Below are positions 29,584 through 35,947 of a stretch of DNA of 35,947 nucleotides, piece by piece. How positions within the stretch are numbered: the first letter of the stretch is position 1; every line of letters begins with the position of its first letter. The stretch spans positions 1 to 35,947 of IMG/VR virus record IMGVR_UViG_3300033153_002192; one strand, given 5' to 3'. The DNA is from a virus. The notes beneath the pieces were generated by a model. That model was not told the origin of the DNA, searched no databases, and was given only the letters and a program-made list of their open reading frames with translations. Position numbers and translations under genes: made by a program.

Positions 29584-29695
29584 AACAAAGGCACAAAAAA
29601 GTGAACGGCTGAAAAAAGAGGCAGCTTCGGAAATTAACGATAGGTATAGAAACCATAAGCTGTGGCAAAAAGACGTGAAGAAGAAAAAGAGATGA
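29576..29695 (+). CDS. Small basic 39-residue protein
   Basis: The frame MYETKAQKSERLKKEAASEI...WQKDVKKKKR starts inside the 3' end of the HNH-like gene, with AAGGAA about ten bases before the ATG. It is a charged helix with a strongly basic end. It fills the gap before the terminase small subunit gene. It may be real or just a coupled frame. Confidence 0.35.
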   Translation: MYETKAQKSERLKKEAASEINDRYRNHKLWQKDVKKKKR

Positions 29696-29714
29696 GATTA
29701 GGGTATACTAAGTA

Positions 29715-30056
29715 ATGAAATTAACTGAAAAACAAAAGCTTTTCTTGGAACACTTTGAAACAACAGCAACAAACATAAAACAAACTTGTGAAAAAATAGG
29801 TGTGTCAAGAAGTAGATATTACGAATGGTACAAAGTAGACACATTTAAAAAGTTGGTGGATGATATAGTTGAAGGACTCATTGATGATGTAGAGTCTCAA
29901 CTGTACTCAAACATCATGGATGGTAAAGAAGCAAGTATCTTTTTCTTTTTGAAAACACGTGCCAAACACAGAGGGTATGTAGAGAAACAAGAGATTGACA
30001 TGAAAGCTACTCAAGACGTACACTACTATGCACCTAAAAAAGATAAGACTAAATGA
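29715..30056 (+). CDS. Terminase small subunit
   Basis: This 113-residue protein has an N-terminal HTH typical of terminase small subunits (LTEKQKLFLEHFETTATNIK, then CEKIGVSRSRYYEWYKVDTF), a central helical oligomerisation part and a basic tail (YYAPKKDKTK). It should recognise the packaging site and pass DNA to the large subunit, whose gene starts four bases before its stop. In T7 the terminase genes are at the genome end; here they precede the portal. Confidence 0.75.
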   Translation: MKLTEKQKLFLEHFETTATNIKQTCEKIGVSRSRYYEWYKVDTFKKLVDDIVEGLIDDVESQLYSNIMDGKEASIFFFLKTRAKHRGYVEKQEIDMKATQDVHYYAPKKDKTK

Positions 30057-31375
30057 CATGGAAGCCAACACCTAAGCAAGAGTTATCCCTTGAAACTACA
30101 GCAGATGAGGTTCTGTTTGGAGGCAGTAGAGGAGGTGGCAAAACAGATGCAGCACTTCAATGGCTACTATACGACATCAACAACAAAGCATTAAGACAGC
30201 TTGTGATTAGGCGTAATGCAACAGACCTTGCAGACTTCGTGGATAGAGCAAGAACAAAATATACACCACTTGGTGCAAAAGTATCAGGAAACCCAGCAGT
30301 TATAACTTTCCCATCAGGTGCAACAATCTACACAGGACATCTAGCAACACCAGACGCATACACTAAGTACCAGGGATGGGAGATACACCGCCTACTTATG
30401 GAAGAAGTCACTCACATACCCACAGAGAAACTATATGAGAAGCTGCTAGGTTCACTTAGATCAACAGTGCCAGGAATAAACACACAAGTATTCTTAACTA
30501 CAAACCCAGGTGGTCAAGGGCATGAGTGGGTAAAAGACAGATTTAAAATAGATAACAAACCACCAGGCATTAAGTTTGAAGTGGATGGAAAGACCAGGAT
30601 ATACATACCAGCAACAATCAGGGACAATATACACCTAATGGATGCAGACCCAGGGTATTTAAAATACTTGGAGTCGTTACCTCCAGGACTACGAGAACAA
30701 TGGTTGGATGGTTCATGGGATGATATGGACATAGAAGGAGCGTACTATATCAAGCAGATGAATATAGCTGCAAAAGACGGACGCATCACAACAGTACCTA
30801 TAGAGTCTTCACTTAAAACCTTCACATATTGGGATTTAGGGATAGCAGACGCAACAAGTATATGGGTAATACAATCAAACGGTAGAGAGATTAGAGCAGT
30901 AGCATACTACGAGAACTCAGGAGAGGGATTAAAGCACTATGTGAATTGGCTGCATGATCTTCGAGACAAATATAATATTACATACGAAGGTCACTACTTC
31001 CCACACGATATAAGAGTAAGAGAGTTAACCACTGGGCAGTCAAGAGAGACAGCACTGCGAAAGATGGGGCTTGCAGTAAGACTTGTGCCAAACAAAGGAC
31101 TTATGGACGGTATCGAGGCAGGCAGAAACATTATAGGGCGTGTATGGTTTGATGCAGATGCGTGTAAGGATGGTATCAAAGCACTCAAGAACTACAGAAA
31201 AGAGTTTGACGAGAAGCACAACACTTTTAAAGACAAGCCTTTACACGACTGGGCATCACATGGAGCAGACGCATGGAGATACTTTGCGTTGAGCTGGCAT
31301 GATGATATGGATAAAACACGCATACATAGCGTAAATAAACAAGGGAGCAGTAATGACTGGAATATCTTTGACTAA
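30053..31375 (+). CDS. Terminase large subunit
   Basis: This 440-residue protein is the packaging motor. Walker A is GGSRGGGKT (23-31), Walker B is HRLLMEEVTH (about 112-121), and FLTTNPGG is the coupling motif. The C-terminal nuclease begins FTYWDLGIADATSIWV with the first metal-binding Asp and ends in DWASHGADAWRYFAL with the last. The family is the PF03237 type found in headful and P22-like podophages. It ends within a short gene at 31353. Confidence 0.95.
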   Translation: MTWKPTPKQELSLETTADEVLFGGSRGGGKTDAALQWLLYDINNKALRQLVIRRNATDLADFVDRARTKYTPLGAKVSGNPAVITFPSGATIYTGHLATPDAYTKYQGWEIHRLLMEEVTHIPTEKLYEKLLGSLRSTVPGINTQVFLTTNPGGQGHEWVKDRFKIDNKPPGIKFEVDGKTRIYIPATIRDNIHLMDADPGYLKYLESLPPGLREQWLDGSWDDMDIEGAYYIKQMNIAAKDGRITTVPIESSLKTFTYWDLGIADATSIWVIQSNGREIRAVAYYENSGEGLKHYVNWLHDLRDKYNITYEGHYFPHDIRVRELTTGQSRETALRKMGLAVRLVPNKGLMDGIEAGRNIIGRVWFDADACKDGIKALKNYRKEFDEKHNTFKDKPLHDWASHGADAWRYFALSWHDDMDKTRIHSVNKQGSSNDWNIFD

Positions 31376-31520
31376 AGAAGAGCAGGAAATATTTGACAAG
31401 TGGACTAAAGAGCAGATTTATGAAGCATACCTATTAGAAGTAAAGCACTCAAAGATGCTTAATGTGGAAGTCAATAGATTAAGAATAAAAATGGCAGAGG
31501 TGAGGTTTTCTGTACGATGA
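31353..31520 (+). CDS. Small coiled-coil protein after terminase
   Basis: This 55-residue helical protein (MTGISLTKEEQEIFDKWTKE..., with HSKMLNVEVNRLRIKMAEV) overlaps the end of the terminase gene by 23 bases and the next gene by four. AAGGGAG precedes its ATG. Such small coiled-coil proteins are common between terminase and portal genes. The function is unknown. Confidence 0.5.
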   Translation: MTGISLTKEEQEIFDKWTKEQIYEAYLLEVKHSKMLNVEVNRLRIKMAEVRFSVR

Positions 31521-31852
31521 ATATCTTAGCTGTTATCAGAGGACATAAAGCAGCAGGCAAAGAGCATGGGTTCAATCCTACATGGTGGGATGCTATACGC
31601 GATACCATAACAGATATACTACACTACAACATCATTACCAGGCTAGACTCATATATAGTTTATGAAGTAGTGCATAAAAGGTGTGTTGACAGTCGTGTAG
31701 CTCTCGTTACGAGCATTTATGTACCCAAGAAACACAGAGGTAAAGGCTTTGCAAGTCTACTATTGGATGCCATACCTGAGAAAATAGTTATAAATGATAG
31801 GGGGAAACATGGGCAAATTAGCCAACTTGTTATCGCAAGAAGAAATATTTAG
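31517..31852 (+). CDS. Short GNAT-type acetyltransferase-like protein
   Basis: This 111-residue protein has the acetyl-CoA-binding part of GNAT enzymes: ALVTSIYVPKKHRGKGFASL with the R-G-K-G loop. The N-terminal part is short compared with typical GNATs (about 150 residues), and the C-terminal strands are brief. Podophages often have such a protein just before the portal gene, possibly virion-associated. It overlaps the next gene by 44 bases. The substrate is unknown. Confidence 0.6.
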   Translation: MNILAVIRGHKAAGKEHGFNPTWWDAIRDTITDILHYNIITRLDSYIVYEVVHKRCVDSRVALVTSIYVPKKHRGKGFASLLLDAIPEKIVINDRGKHGQISQLVIARRNI

Positions 31853-32156
31853 CGGCGGCATCACTCCAAATTGGAAGTACGCACTAGATAACGGCTTCAC
31901 TAAACTCTACGACAATGCTATACTTAACTACTATGTTAAAGACAACATTTGTGTCATAAATTCAGGCTCTATTGAAGACAGCACTTTCCCAAAAAGTATG
32001 CTAAAAGACATAAAAACACTCATTTTAACCCATAAAAGCGTGATAATTAGCTCAAATGTAGCAAGTATAGGCAATTACCTAAAGAAGCACAATTTTAGTT
32101 ATAATGCAGAAAACAGGTGCTACATGAAGGGCATTTTGTTAAACACAAAAGGATAA
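31809..32156 (+). CDS. Second GNAT-neighbour protein, unrecognised
   Basis: From ATG 31809 (AGGGGG upstream) 115 residues are encoded. The sequence is mixed alpha/beta (LANLLSQEEIFSGGITPNWK, NYYVKDNICVINSGSIEDST, LKKHNFSYNAENRCYMKGIL). The last part resembles the C-terminal ending of GNAT or FemAB-like folds. Its frame overlaps the GNAT-like gene, so the pair may be halves of one function, but this is only a possibility. Confidence 0.45.
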   Translation: MGKLANLLSQEEIFSGGITPNWKYALDNGFTKLYDNAILNYYVKDNICVINSGSIEDSTFPKSMLKDIKTLILTHKSVIISSNVASIGNYLKKHNFSYNAENRCYMKGILLNTKG

Positions 32157-32160
32157 CAAC

Positions 32161-32448
32161 ATGGGAATAATCACAGCAGCAGCAATAGTTGGAGCAGCAG
32201 CAACAGGGTATAGTGTGTATCAAGCAGGAGAAGCAGCAGACGATGCAAAGAGAGAAGCAGCTAAACAACAGAAGATCATTGATGAACAAAACGAGAGAAT
32301 GAGAAAAGAGAAAGAGAAGCAGGAAAAGGCAGCAGCCGAAAGACGCACAAGACTTCAAAGCAATGAGATGTTAAGTGGAACAGAGACAGGCATCATGAAC
32401 TCTAGCGAAACTTCACTACTTGGAGGTACTGGCGATGTTCCGAAGTAA
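32161..32448 (+). CDS. Small virion-type protein with membrane-like N-terminus
   Basis: This 95-residue protein begins MGIITAAAIVGAAATGYSVY, a small-residue hydrophobic helix, followed by an Ala/Glu/Lys coiled coil and a Gly/Ser tail (MLSGTETGIMNSSETSLLGG). T7 gp6.7/7.3-type proteins placed before the portal gene have similar features and are minor virion components. The role is inferred from position. It overlaps the next gene by 14 bases. Confidence 0.5.
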   Translation: MGIITAAAIVGAAATGYSVYQAGEAADDAKREAAKQQKIIDEQNERMRKEKEKQEKAAAERRTRLQSNEMLSGTETGIMNSSETSLLGGTGDVPK

Positions 32449-32674
32449 CGAATACTCAAGACTCAGAAACAATAGCAACGGTGAAGATGTAATCATTCTA
32501 CCTAACGAGAAATTTGAAGCGTTTGAGGGTAATTATACAGTAACATCATACGCAAGAGTGCTTGGAGACGATGGTAGTCAGTTATTCTTGAGATCAGGTG
32601 ATGTAATCAAAGGGATAGGCACAGTTAAAAAGAAACGTGCCAAAAGAAAGGTAGTACAAAATGGCAAAGACTGA
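32435..32674 (+). CDS. Small protein before the portal gene
   Basis: From ATG 32435 (GGAGGT eight bases upstream) 79 residues are encoded: beta-rich N-terminal part (MFRSNEYSRLRNNSNGEDVI, ARVLGDDGSQLFLRSGDVIK) and a strongly basic C-terminus (KKKRAKRKVVQNGKD). An in-frame TTG at 32420 is less likely. It overlaps the portal start by 14 bases. The function is unknown. Confidence 0.5.
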   Translation: MFRSNEYSRLRNNSNGEDVIILPNEKFEAFEGNYTVTSYARVLGDDGSQLFLRSGDVIKGIGTVKKKRAKRKVVQNGKD

Positions 32675-34199
32675 TTATGAAAAGCTGATTAAGCGTGTCA
32701 ATGCTGCGAAAGCCAACAAAGCACTCTGGGAACACCACATCAGAGAGTGCTACAGATATACAATGCCACAGCGTAACACTATAGACAAATATAGCAAAGG
32801 GGCAAAGAAGAGAGAGTATGTCTTTGACTCAACAGCAGAGGAAGCACTTGAAGACTACGCCACACGCATGGAACTTGAACTTGTGCCACCTAATCTATAC
32901 TGGATGAAACTCGAAGTAGGTACAGACATACCCGAAGAGGAACACGAGGGGGCTAACGAATACTTAGAGAAGACAACCGAAGTGGTATTTAACCATATTC
33001 AATCAAGTAACTTCTCGTCTCAGATACATGAAGCGTTTCTTGATCTTGGTATTTCAACAGGTGCAGTGATAGTAGAAGCAGGTGATGGGATACAATCATC
33101 ATTAAACTTTAGATGTGTATCTTTGTCTGAGCTGATACTAGAGCAGTCAAGTAAAGGGATAGTAGATACAGTATTCAGAGAGTTTATGCTACCAGCTATG
33201 GACGTCCCAAGTATTTGGAAAGATGCGAAACTCAGTGATGAACTTAAGTGTATCATCAAAGATACTCCTACAGCAGAGGTAAGTATCTTAGAGGGTGTAT
33301 ATCTTGAAGATGACAAATATAGGTCAGTCGTAATCTATCAAGCAGATAAACTCTTCCTTATAGACCAAGAGGTAGGCTCTAATCCGTGGGTAATCTTTAG
33401 AGAGTCAACGATACCAGGTGAGACATTTGGACGTGGTAGAGTAATGAGAGCGCTACCAGACATCAAGACACTTAACAAGATGGTAGAAGACCACCTGAGG
33501 TCAGCATCATTCACAGCTAACCCAATCTACACAGCAACAGATGATGGAGTTATTAACCCATACACAGTAAGGCTACAACCTGGTACAGTGATACCAGTAG
33601 GCTCAAACGCTAATGATAACCCGACACTAAGACCATTGCCACAAGCAGGCGACTATCAAGTGCTACAGTATGATATCAGGGCATTACAAGATAGAATTAA
33701 AACAATACTCATCAGTAAGCCATTTGGAAACATTGAAGAGTCTCCAGTTAGAACAGCTACAGAGATGAGTATCAGAAACGCTGATTTAGCCAAGTCTTCA
33801 CTAGGTGCTGCAGGTAGAATACAAAATGAACTACTTGAGCGACTTATTGCAAGATGTGTGTATATTCTTAAACAAGCAGGGAAGATAGCAGAGTTTAAAG
33901 TAGATGGTAAAGAAGTAGCTATTAAGTTCACATCACCAGCAAGTAGAAGCCAAGACGAAAGCCAACTTGCACAGTATGGTAGATTTAGTGAAATGATGGC
34001 TATATTTCCACCTGAACTTGTAGGCAACGAGATTAGAGTAGAAGATATCCCTGGAAACATAGCAGATATACTTGGACTTCCATCATCAATCAAGAGATCA
34101 GCAGAAGAGAAGCAGGAAAGAGCACAACAAGCACAACAACAACAGATGCAACAACAGCAAATGGTGGCACAAGAAATGGCAGCCAAGGAGCAGAAATGA
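32661..34199 (+). CDS. Portal protein (T7 gp8-like head-tail connector)
   Basis: This 512-residue protein matches the T7-type connector: DYEKLIKRVNAAKANKALWE, CYRYTMPQRNTIDKYSKGAK, VFDSTAEEALEDYATRME, LELVPPNLYWMKLEVG, and later WVIFRESTIPGETFGRGRVM and TATEMSIRNADLAKSSLGAA. It forms the twelve-subunit ring through which DNA is packed and ejected. The C-terminus is a Gln-rich run (QQAQQQQMQQQQ) likely disordered or a coiled coil. The length is close to T7 gp8 (536). Confidence 0.9.
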   Translation: MAKTDYEKLIKRVNAAKANKALWEHHIRECYRYTMPQRNTIDKYSKGAKKREYVFDSTAEEALEDYATRMELELVPPNLYWMKLEVGTDIPEEEHEGANEYLEKTTEVVFNHIQSSNFSSQIHEAFLDLGISTGAVIVEAGDGIQSSLNFRCVSLSELILEQSSKGIVDTVFREFMLPAMDVPSIWKDAKLSDELKCIIKDTPTAEVSILEGVYLEDDKYRSVVIYQADKLFLIDQEVGSNPWVIFRESTIPGETFGRGRVMRALPDIKTLNKMVEDHLRSASFTANPIYTATDDGVINPYTVRLQPGTVIPVGSNANDNPTLRPLPQAGDYQVLQYDIRALQDRIKTILISKPFGNIEESPVRTATEMSIRNADLAKSSLGAAGRIQNELLERLIARCVYILKQAGKIAEFKVDGKEVAIKFTSPASRSQDESQLAQYGRFSEMMAIFPPELVGNEIRVEDIPGNIADILGLPSSIKRSAEEKQERAQQAQQQQMQQQQMVAQEMAAKEQK

Positions 34200-34417
34200 C
34201 AGAAGCACAAATGAAGAAAAAATCTATAGAGATACATAAGCAGACAGTCGGCACATTTACAGCTCCAATGGGGGAGAAGTGGCTAGACAGAGCTAAAGAA
34301 ACTTTTATGGATAGACCCATATATAAAGATGGGCTAACATTTGAACAAGTGGCATTTAGGCAAGGTCAAGCCGATGTCATTCGACAGATACTTATAGAAA
34401 TAGACCGAAGCAAGTAA
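34196..34417 (+). CDS. Small protein between portal and scaffold
   Basis: This 73-residue protein (MTEAQMKKKSIEIHKQTVGT..., with DGLTFEQVAFRQGQADVIRQ) is mostly helical and starts in an ATGA overlap with the portal stop. The FRQGQADVIR segment resembles small proteins found at this place in other podophages. Its role is unknown; a head-assembly or minor virion role is inferred from position. Confidence 0.55.
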   Translation: MTEAQMKKKSIEIHKQTVGTFTAPMGEKWLDRAKETFMDRPIYKDGLTFEQVAFRQGQADVIRQILIEIDRSK

Positions 34418-34462
34418 ATACACGAGCTGTATTCTCGTTAAACTGCACTTAGGAGATACTCA

Positions 34463-35152
34463 ATGTCAGAAGAAACGACAACGACCTCGGAAAGTACAGA
34501 AGCTTCCGAAACAACAACAGAAGCAACAGTAATAGACCAAACAACAGGTGAAGAAACGATCACAACCTATGTAAATGGCAAGTATGAGAGCGTATCTGCA
34601 CTTGAAGATGGATACAACGAGCTACAGAAAAGCTACTCTCAGAAGCTAGGTGGATTTGATGGAGCACCAGAAGCATACGAATATGCAGAGGGCGTAGAAA
34701 GTACACCAAGAATAGAAGCACTGGAGAAGTGGGGGAAAGATAACCAACTATCGAACGATGGCATCAACTCACTCATAGCTATGGATGCAGAAGCAACTAA
34801 GGCGACAAGTGACGCATGGATAGCAGAACAGAAAGATATTCTAGGGAAAGATGCAGATACTAGGCTAACTAATGTAGCAGACTGGGCGAAGGCTCAAGTA
34901 GGTGAGGACTATATGACAGCATTTAACGGAATGATAACATCTGCAAAAGGTGTGGAAATGATGGAAATGTTTATGAAGAACTCACAAGGCGTTGCACCTA
35001 CAGTACAGAAGTCAACTCCACAAGCTGCGAGTAAAGAGCAACTACATGAGATGAGATATGCTATAGATAAGAACTCAGGTGAAAGACGTATGAGTATAGA
35101 CCCAGCATACAGAGCCAAAGTAGAAGCAATGGAAGCTGAGTTGCACGGCTAA
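34463..35152 (+). CDS. Capsid scaffolding protein (T7 gp9-like)
   Basis: This 229-residue acidic protein has a Thr/Glu-rich disordered start (EETTTTSESTEASETTTEAT), then KYESVSALEDGYNELQKSYS and a helical body, and a C-terminal helix with SIDPAYRAKVEAMEAELHG. This layout, with DPAYR near the end, is typical of T7-type scaffold proteins that guide capsid assembly and leave before maturation. It lies between portal and capsid genes as in T7. Confidence 0.8.
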   Translation: MSEETTTTSESTEASETTTEATVIDQTTGEETITTYVNGKYESVSALEDGYNELQKSYSQKLGGFDGAPEAYEYAEGVESTPRIEALEKWGKDNQLSNDGINSLIAMDAEATKATSDAWIAEQKDILGKDADTRLTNVADWAKAQVGEDYMTAFNGMITSAKGVEMMEMFMKNSQGVAPTVQKSTPQAASKEQLHEMRYAIDKNSGERRMSIDPAYRAKVEAMEAELHG

Positions 35153-35250
35153 CTTTTATCTAAGTAAGTACCTATAAAATATGGTATTCCTATAATTGCT
35201 ATAGCGAATACCAACAAGTTGACTATCGTCTCTCCTATTGCGTAAAACAT
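35149..35250 (-). CDS. 33-residue minus-strand membrane protein
   Basis: On the minus strand an ATG at 35250 preceded by AAGGAGAT opens a frame (MFYAIGETIVNLLVFAIAII..., ending YFIGTYLDKS) with one transmembrane helix. It ends over the scaffold stop codon. The ribosome binding site is excellent, but the gene is short and opposite to its neighbours. It could be a small membrane effector. No promoter is obvious. Confidence 0.4.
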   Translation of the reverse strand: MFYAIGETIVNLLVFAIAIIGIPYFIGTYLDKS

Positions 35251-35350
35251 TCTATCTCCTTTAGTTCCAATAAGACAACCACAGTTGTGTGTAGCTTTCT
35301 CTTATCAGAGTGATTGCGTAAGCATACCAAGAAGATAGATATTTTGTCAA

Positions 35351-35507
35351 CGTGAATAACTTTCAATATGTGAATAAGATGTGAATAACTCCATGATATG
35401 TGAACAACTTTCACAAAATACAACAATAATGCCAATATATATGCGAATAACTACTCTTTGATGTGAACAACTATGTGAATAACTAAAAAAGAATTAAGTT
35501 ATTCACA
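35351..35507. repeat. Cluster of Campylobacterota-type DnaA boxes (origin or regulatory region)
   Basis: Nine-base boxes matching TTATTCACA (or its complement) occur at 35351-35359, 35369-35377, 35380-35388, 35399-35407 (TGTGAACAA), 35442-35450 (TGCGAATAA), 35462-35470 (TGTGAACAA), 35474-35482 and 35499-35507 (opposite strand). Most are followed by CT. The TTCAC core is the DnaA-box core described for Campylobacterota. The region is AT-rich and non-coding. The rest of the 520-base gap (35251-35350) shows only a short ACAAC/GTTGT hairpin. Confidence 0.75.
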
Positions 35508-35515
35508 TACATTTG

Positions 35516-35524
35516 TGATATAAT
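35516..35524 (+). promoter_or_regulatory. Extended -10 promoter for the capsid operon
   Basis: TGATATAAT combines TATAAT (35519-35524) with the TG of an extended -10 box. No good -35 is present. The last DnaA box (35499-35507) lies where a -35 element would be, so DnaA binding could influence this promoter. The transcript leader before the capsid ATG is about 140 bases. Confidence 0.5.
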
Positions 35525-35593
35525 GGGGCTAGAATATTAAACTCTAGACACCTCTCACGAGCCTAATCTGTTTAAGTGTTCCAAGTGTATTTG

Positions 35594-35632
35594 CATTTGA
35601 AGCCTTGAGTCGGTCAAGGACACCTCCAAATG
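35594..35632 (+). other. Two-tier hairpin in the capsid mRNA leader
   Basis: CCTTGA (35603-35608) pairs with TCAAGG (35614-35619) around GTCGG, and outside it CATTTG (35594-35599) pairs with CAAATG (35627-35632). No U-tract follows. The element lies 40 bases before the capsid ATG. It may stabilise the capsid mRNA or control its translation. Confidence 0.5.
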
Positions 35633-35672
35633 ACGAAGCAATAAACCATTTTAAAACAGACAAGGAGAAGTT

Positions 35673-35947
35673 ATGTCTCAGAATTTATCTGGCGTAGCAC
35701 AAGAGCAGTTTGACAGCGAAGTAAAACACGCATATCAAGGGCTTAAAACACTTAGAGAGTGTGTAAAAGTAAGAAACAATGTAGTCGGTGACAAATACGA
35801 CTTTAGATTGATGGGTAAAGGTCAAGCAACACAAAGAACTGGTAGTTCAGCAGACGTTGTACCTATGGGTATCGACCACAGTTTGAAAGTGGCAACACTA
35901 TTAGACTACGAAGCACCAGAGTACACAGATATCTATGACTCTAAAAC
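35673..35947 (+). CDS. Major capsid protein, N-terminal part (continues at base 1)
   Basis: ATG 35673, preceded by AAGGAGAAGTT, opens the capsid frame; the first 91 codons lie here and the frame continues into the left end through the 114-base overlap. The N-terminus is MSQNLSGVAQEQFDSEVKHA and runs into a segment rich in basic residues (ECVKVRNNVVGDKYDFRLMG). The full protein is 266 residues, shorter than T7 gp10A (345). It follows the scaffold gene after a 520-base regulatory gap. Confidence 0.85.
   Translation, partial: MSQNLSGVAQEQFDSEVKHAYQGLKTLRECVKVRNNVVGDKYDFRLMGKGQATQRTGSSADVVPMGIDHSLKVATLLDYEAPEYTDIYDSK
35834..35947. repeat. Terminal direct repeat, right copy (circular overlap)
   Basis: This is identical to bases 1-114; see the left copy. 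The frame of the capsid gene is kept across the joint. Confidence 0.95.

Noticed and set aside
29704-29709. TATACT as a promoter for the terminase genes
   Set aside because: It would start transcription on the ATG itself (leaderless) and has no extended -10 or -35; read-through from 27192 is as likely.
35235-35435. Minus-strand frame of 66 codons across the DnaA-box region
   Set aside because: It is formed by the repeats themselves and has no ribosome binding site.
35351-35507. Repeat cluster considered as a CRISPR array
   Set aside because: Repeats are only 9-11 bases, spacing is irregular and one copy is inverted; DnaA boxes explain it.

Overview
The window is one complete circular bacteriophage genome: bases 1-114 are repeated exactly at 35834-35947, so the unique length is about 35,833 bp. 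The repeat lies inside the major capsid gene, which runs off the right end and re-enters at the left. The virion genes are those of a short-tailed, T7-type phage: portal, scaffold, capsid, two tail tubular proteins, internal ejection proteins and a T7-type tail fibre. A host in the Campylobacterota (Sulfurimonas/Sulfurovum/Arcobacter-like) is inferred from low GC, heavy AGA/ATA codon use, promoters with a clear TATAAT but mostly no -35 box, and a cluster of TTATTCACA boxes that match the TTCAC-core DnaA box of that phylum.

Layout: 35673-640 capsid; 651-10692 decoration protein, adaptor, nozzle and ejection proteins; 10718-15255 tail fibre and receptor-binding cassette; 15264-17121 lysis cassette (membrane proteins, putative holin, embedded spanin pair, T7-type amidase). 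A minus-strand HTH-like gene (17159-17584) and a control region (17585-17898) separate late from early genes. The control region holds divergent promoters, a palindromic operator and two long RNA hairpins, one tRNA-like. The early region runs rightward from 17899: RHH regulator, small membrane proteins, a replication cassette (DnaB-N-like protein, winged-helix initiator containing iterons, DnaB-C-like ATPase), DUF1064 nuclease, DpdA-like transglycosylase, Erf annealase, NinB, second RHH, C5-methyltransferase, SSB, HNH nucleases and many tiny genes. Packaging and portal genes (29715-34199), scaffold and a DnaA-box region (35351-35507) close the circle.

The phage therefore joins a T7-like particle to a lambda/P22-like replication and recombination system. 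I see no RNA polymerase, DNA polymerase, primase or integrase, so transcription and DNA synthesis should depend on the host. The most unusual points are the iterons inside the initiator gene, the separate DnaB-like N and C domains, the DpdA-like gene without precursor-synthesis genes, the tRNA-like clamped hairpin, a pseudoknot that covers a ribosome binding site, and a G9 tract between two early genes.
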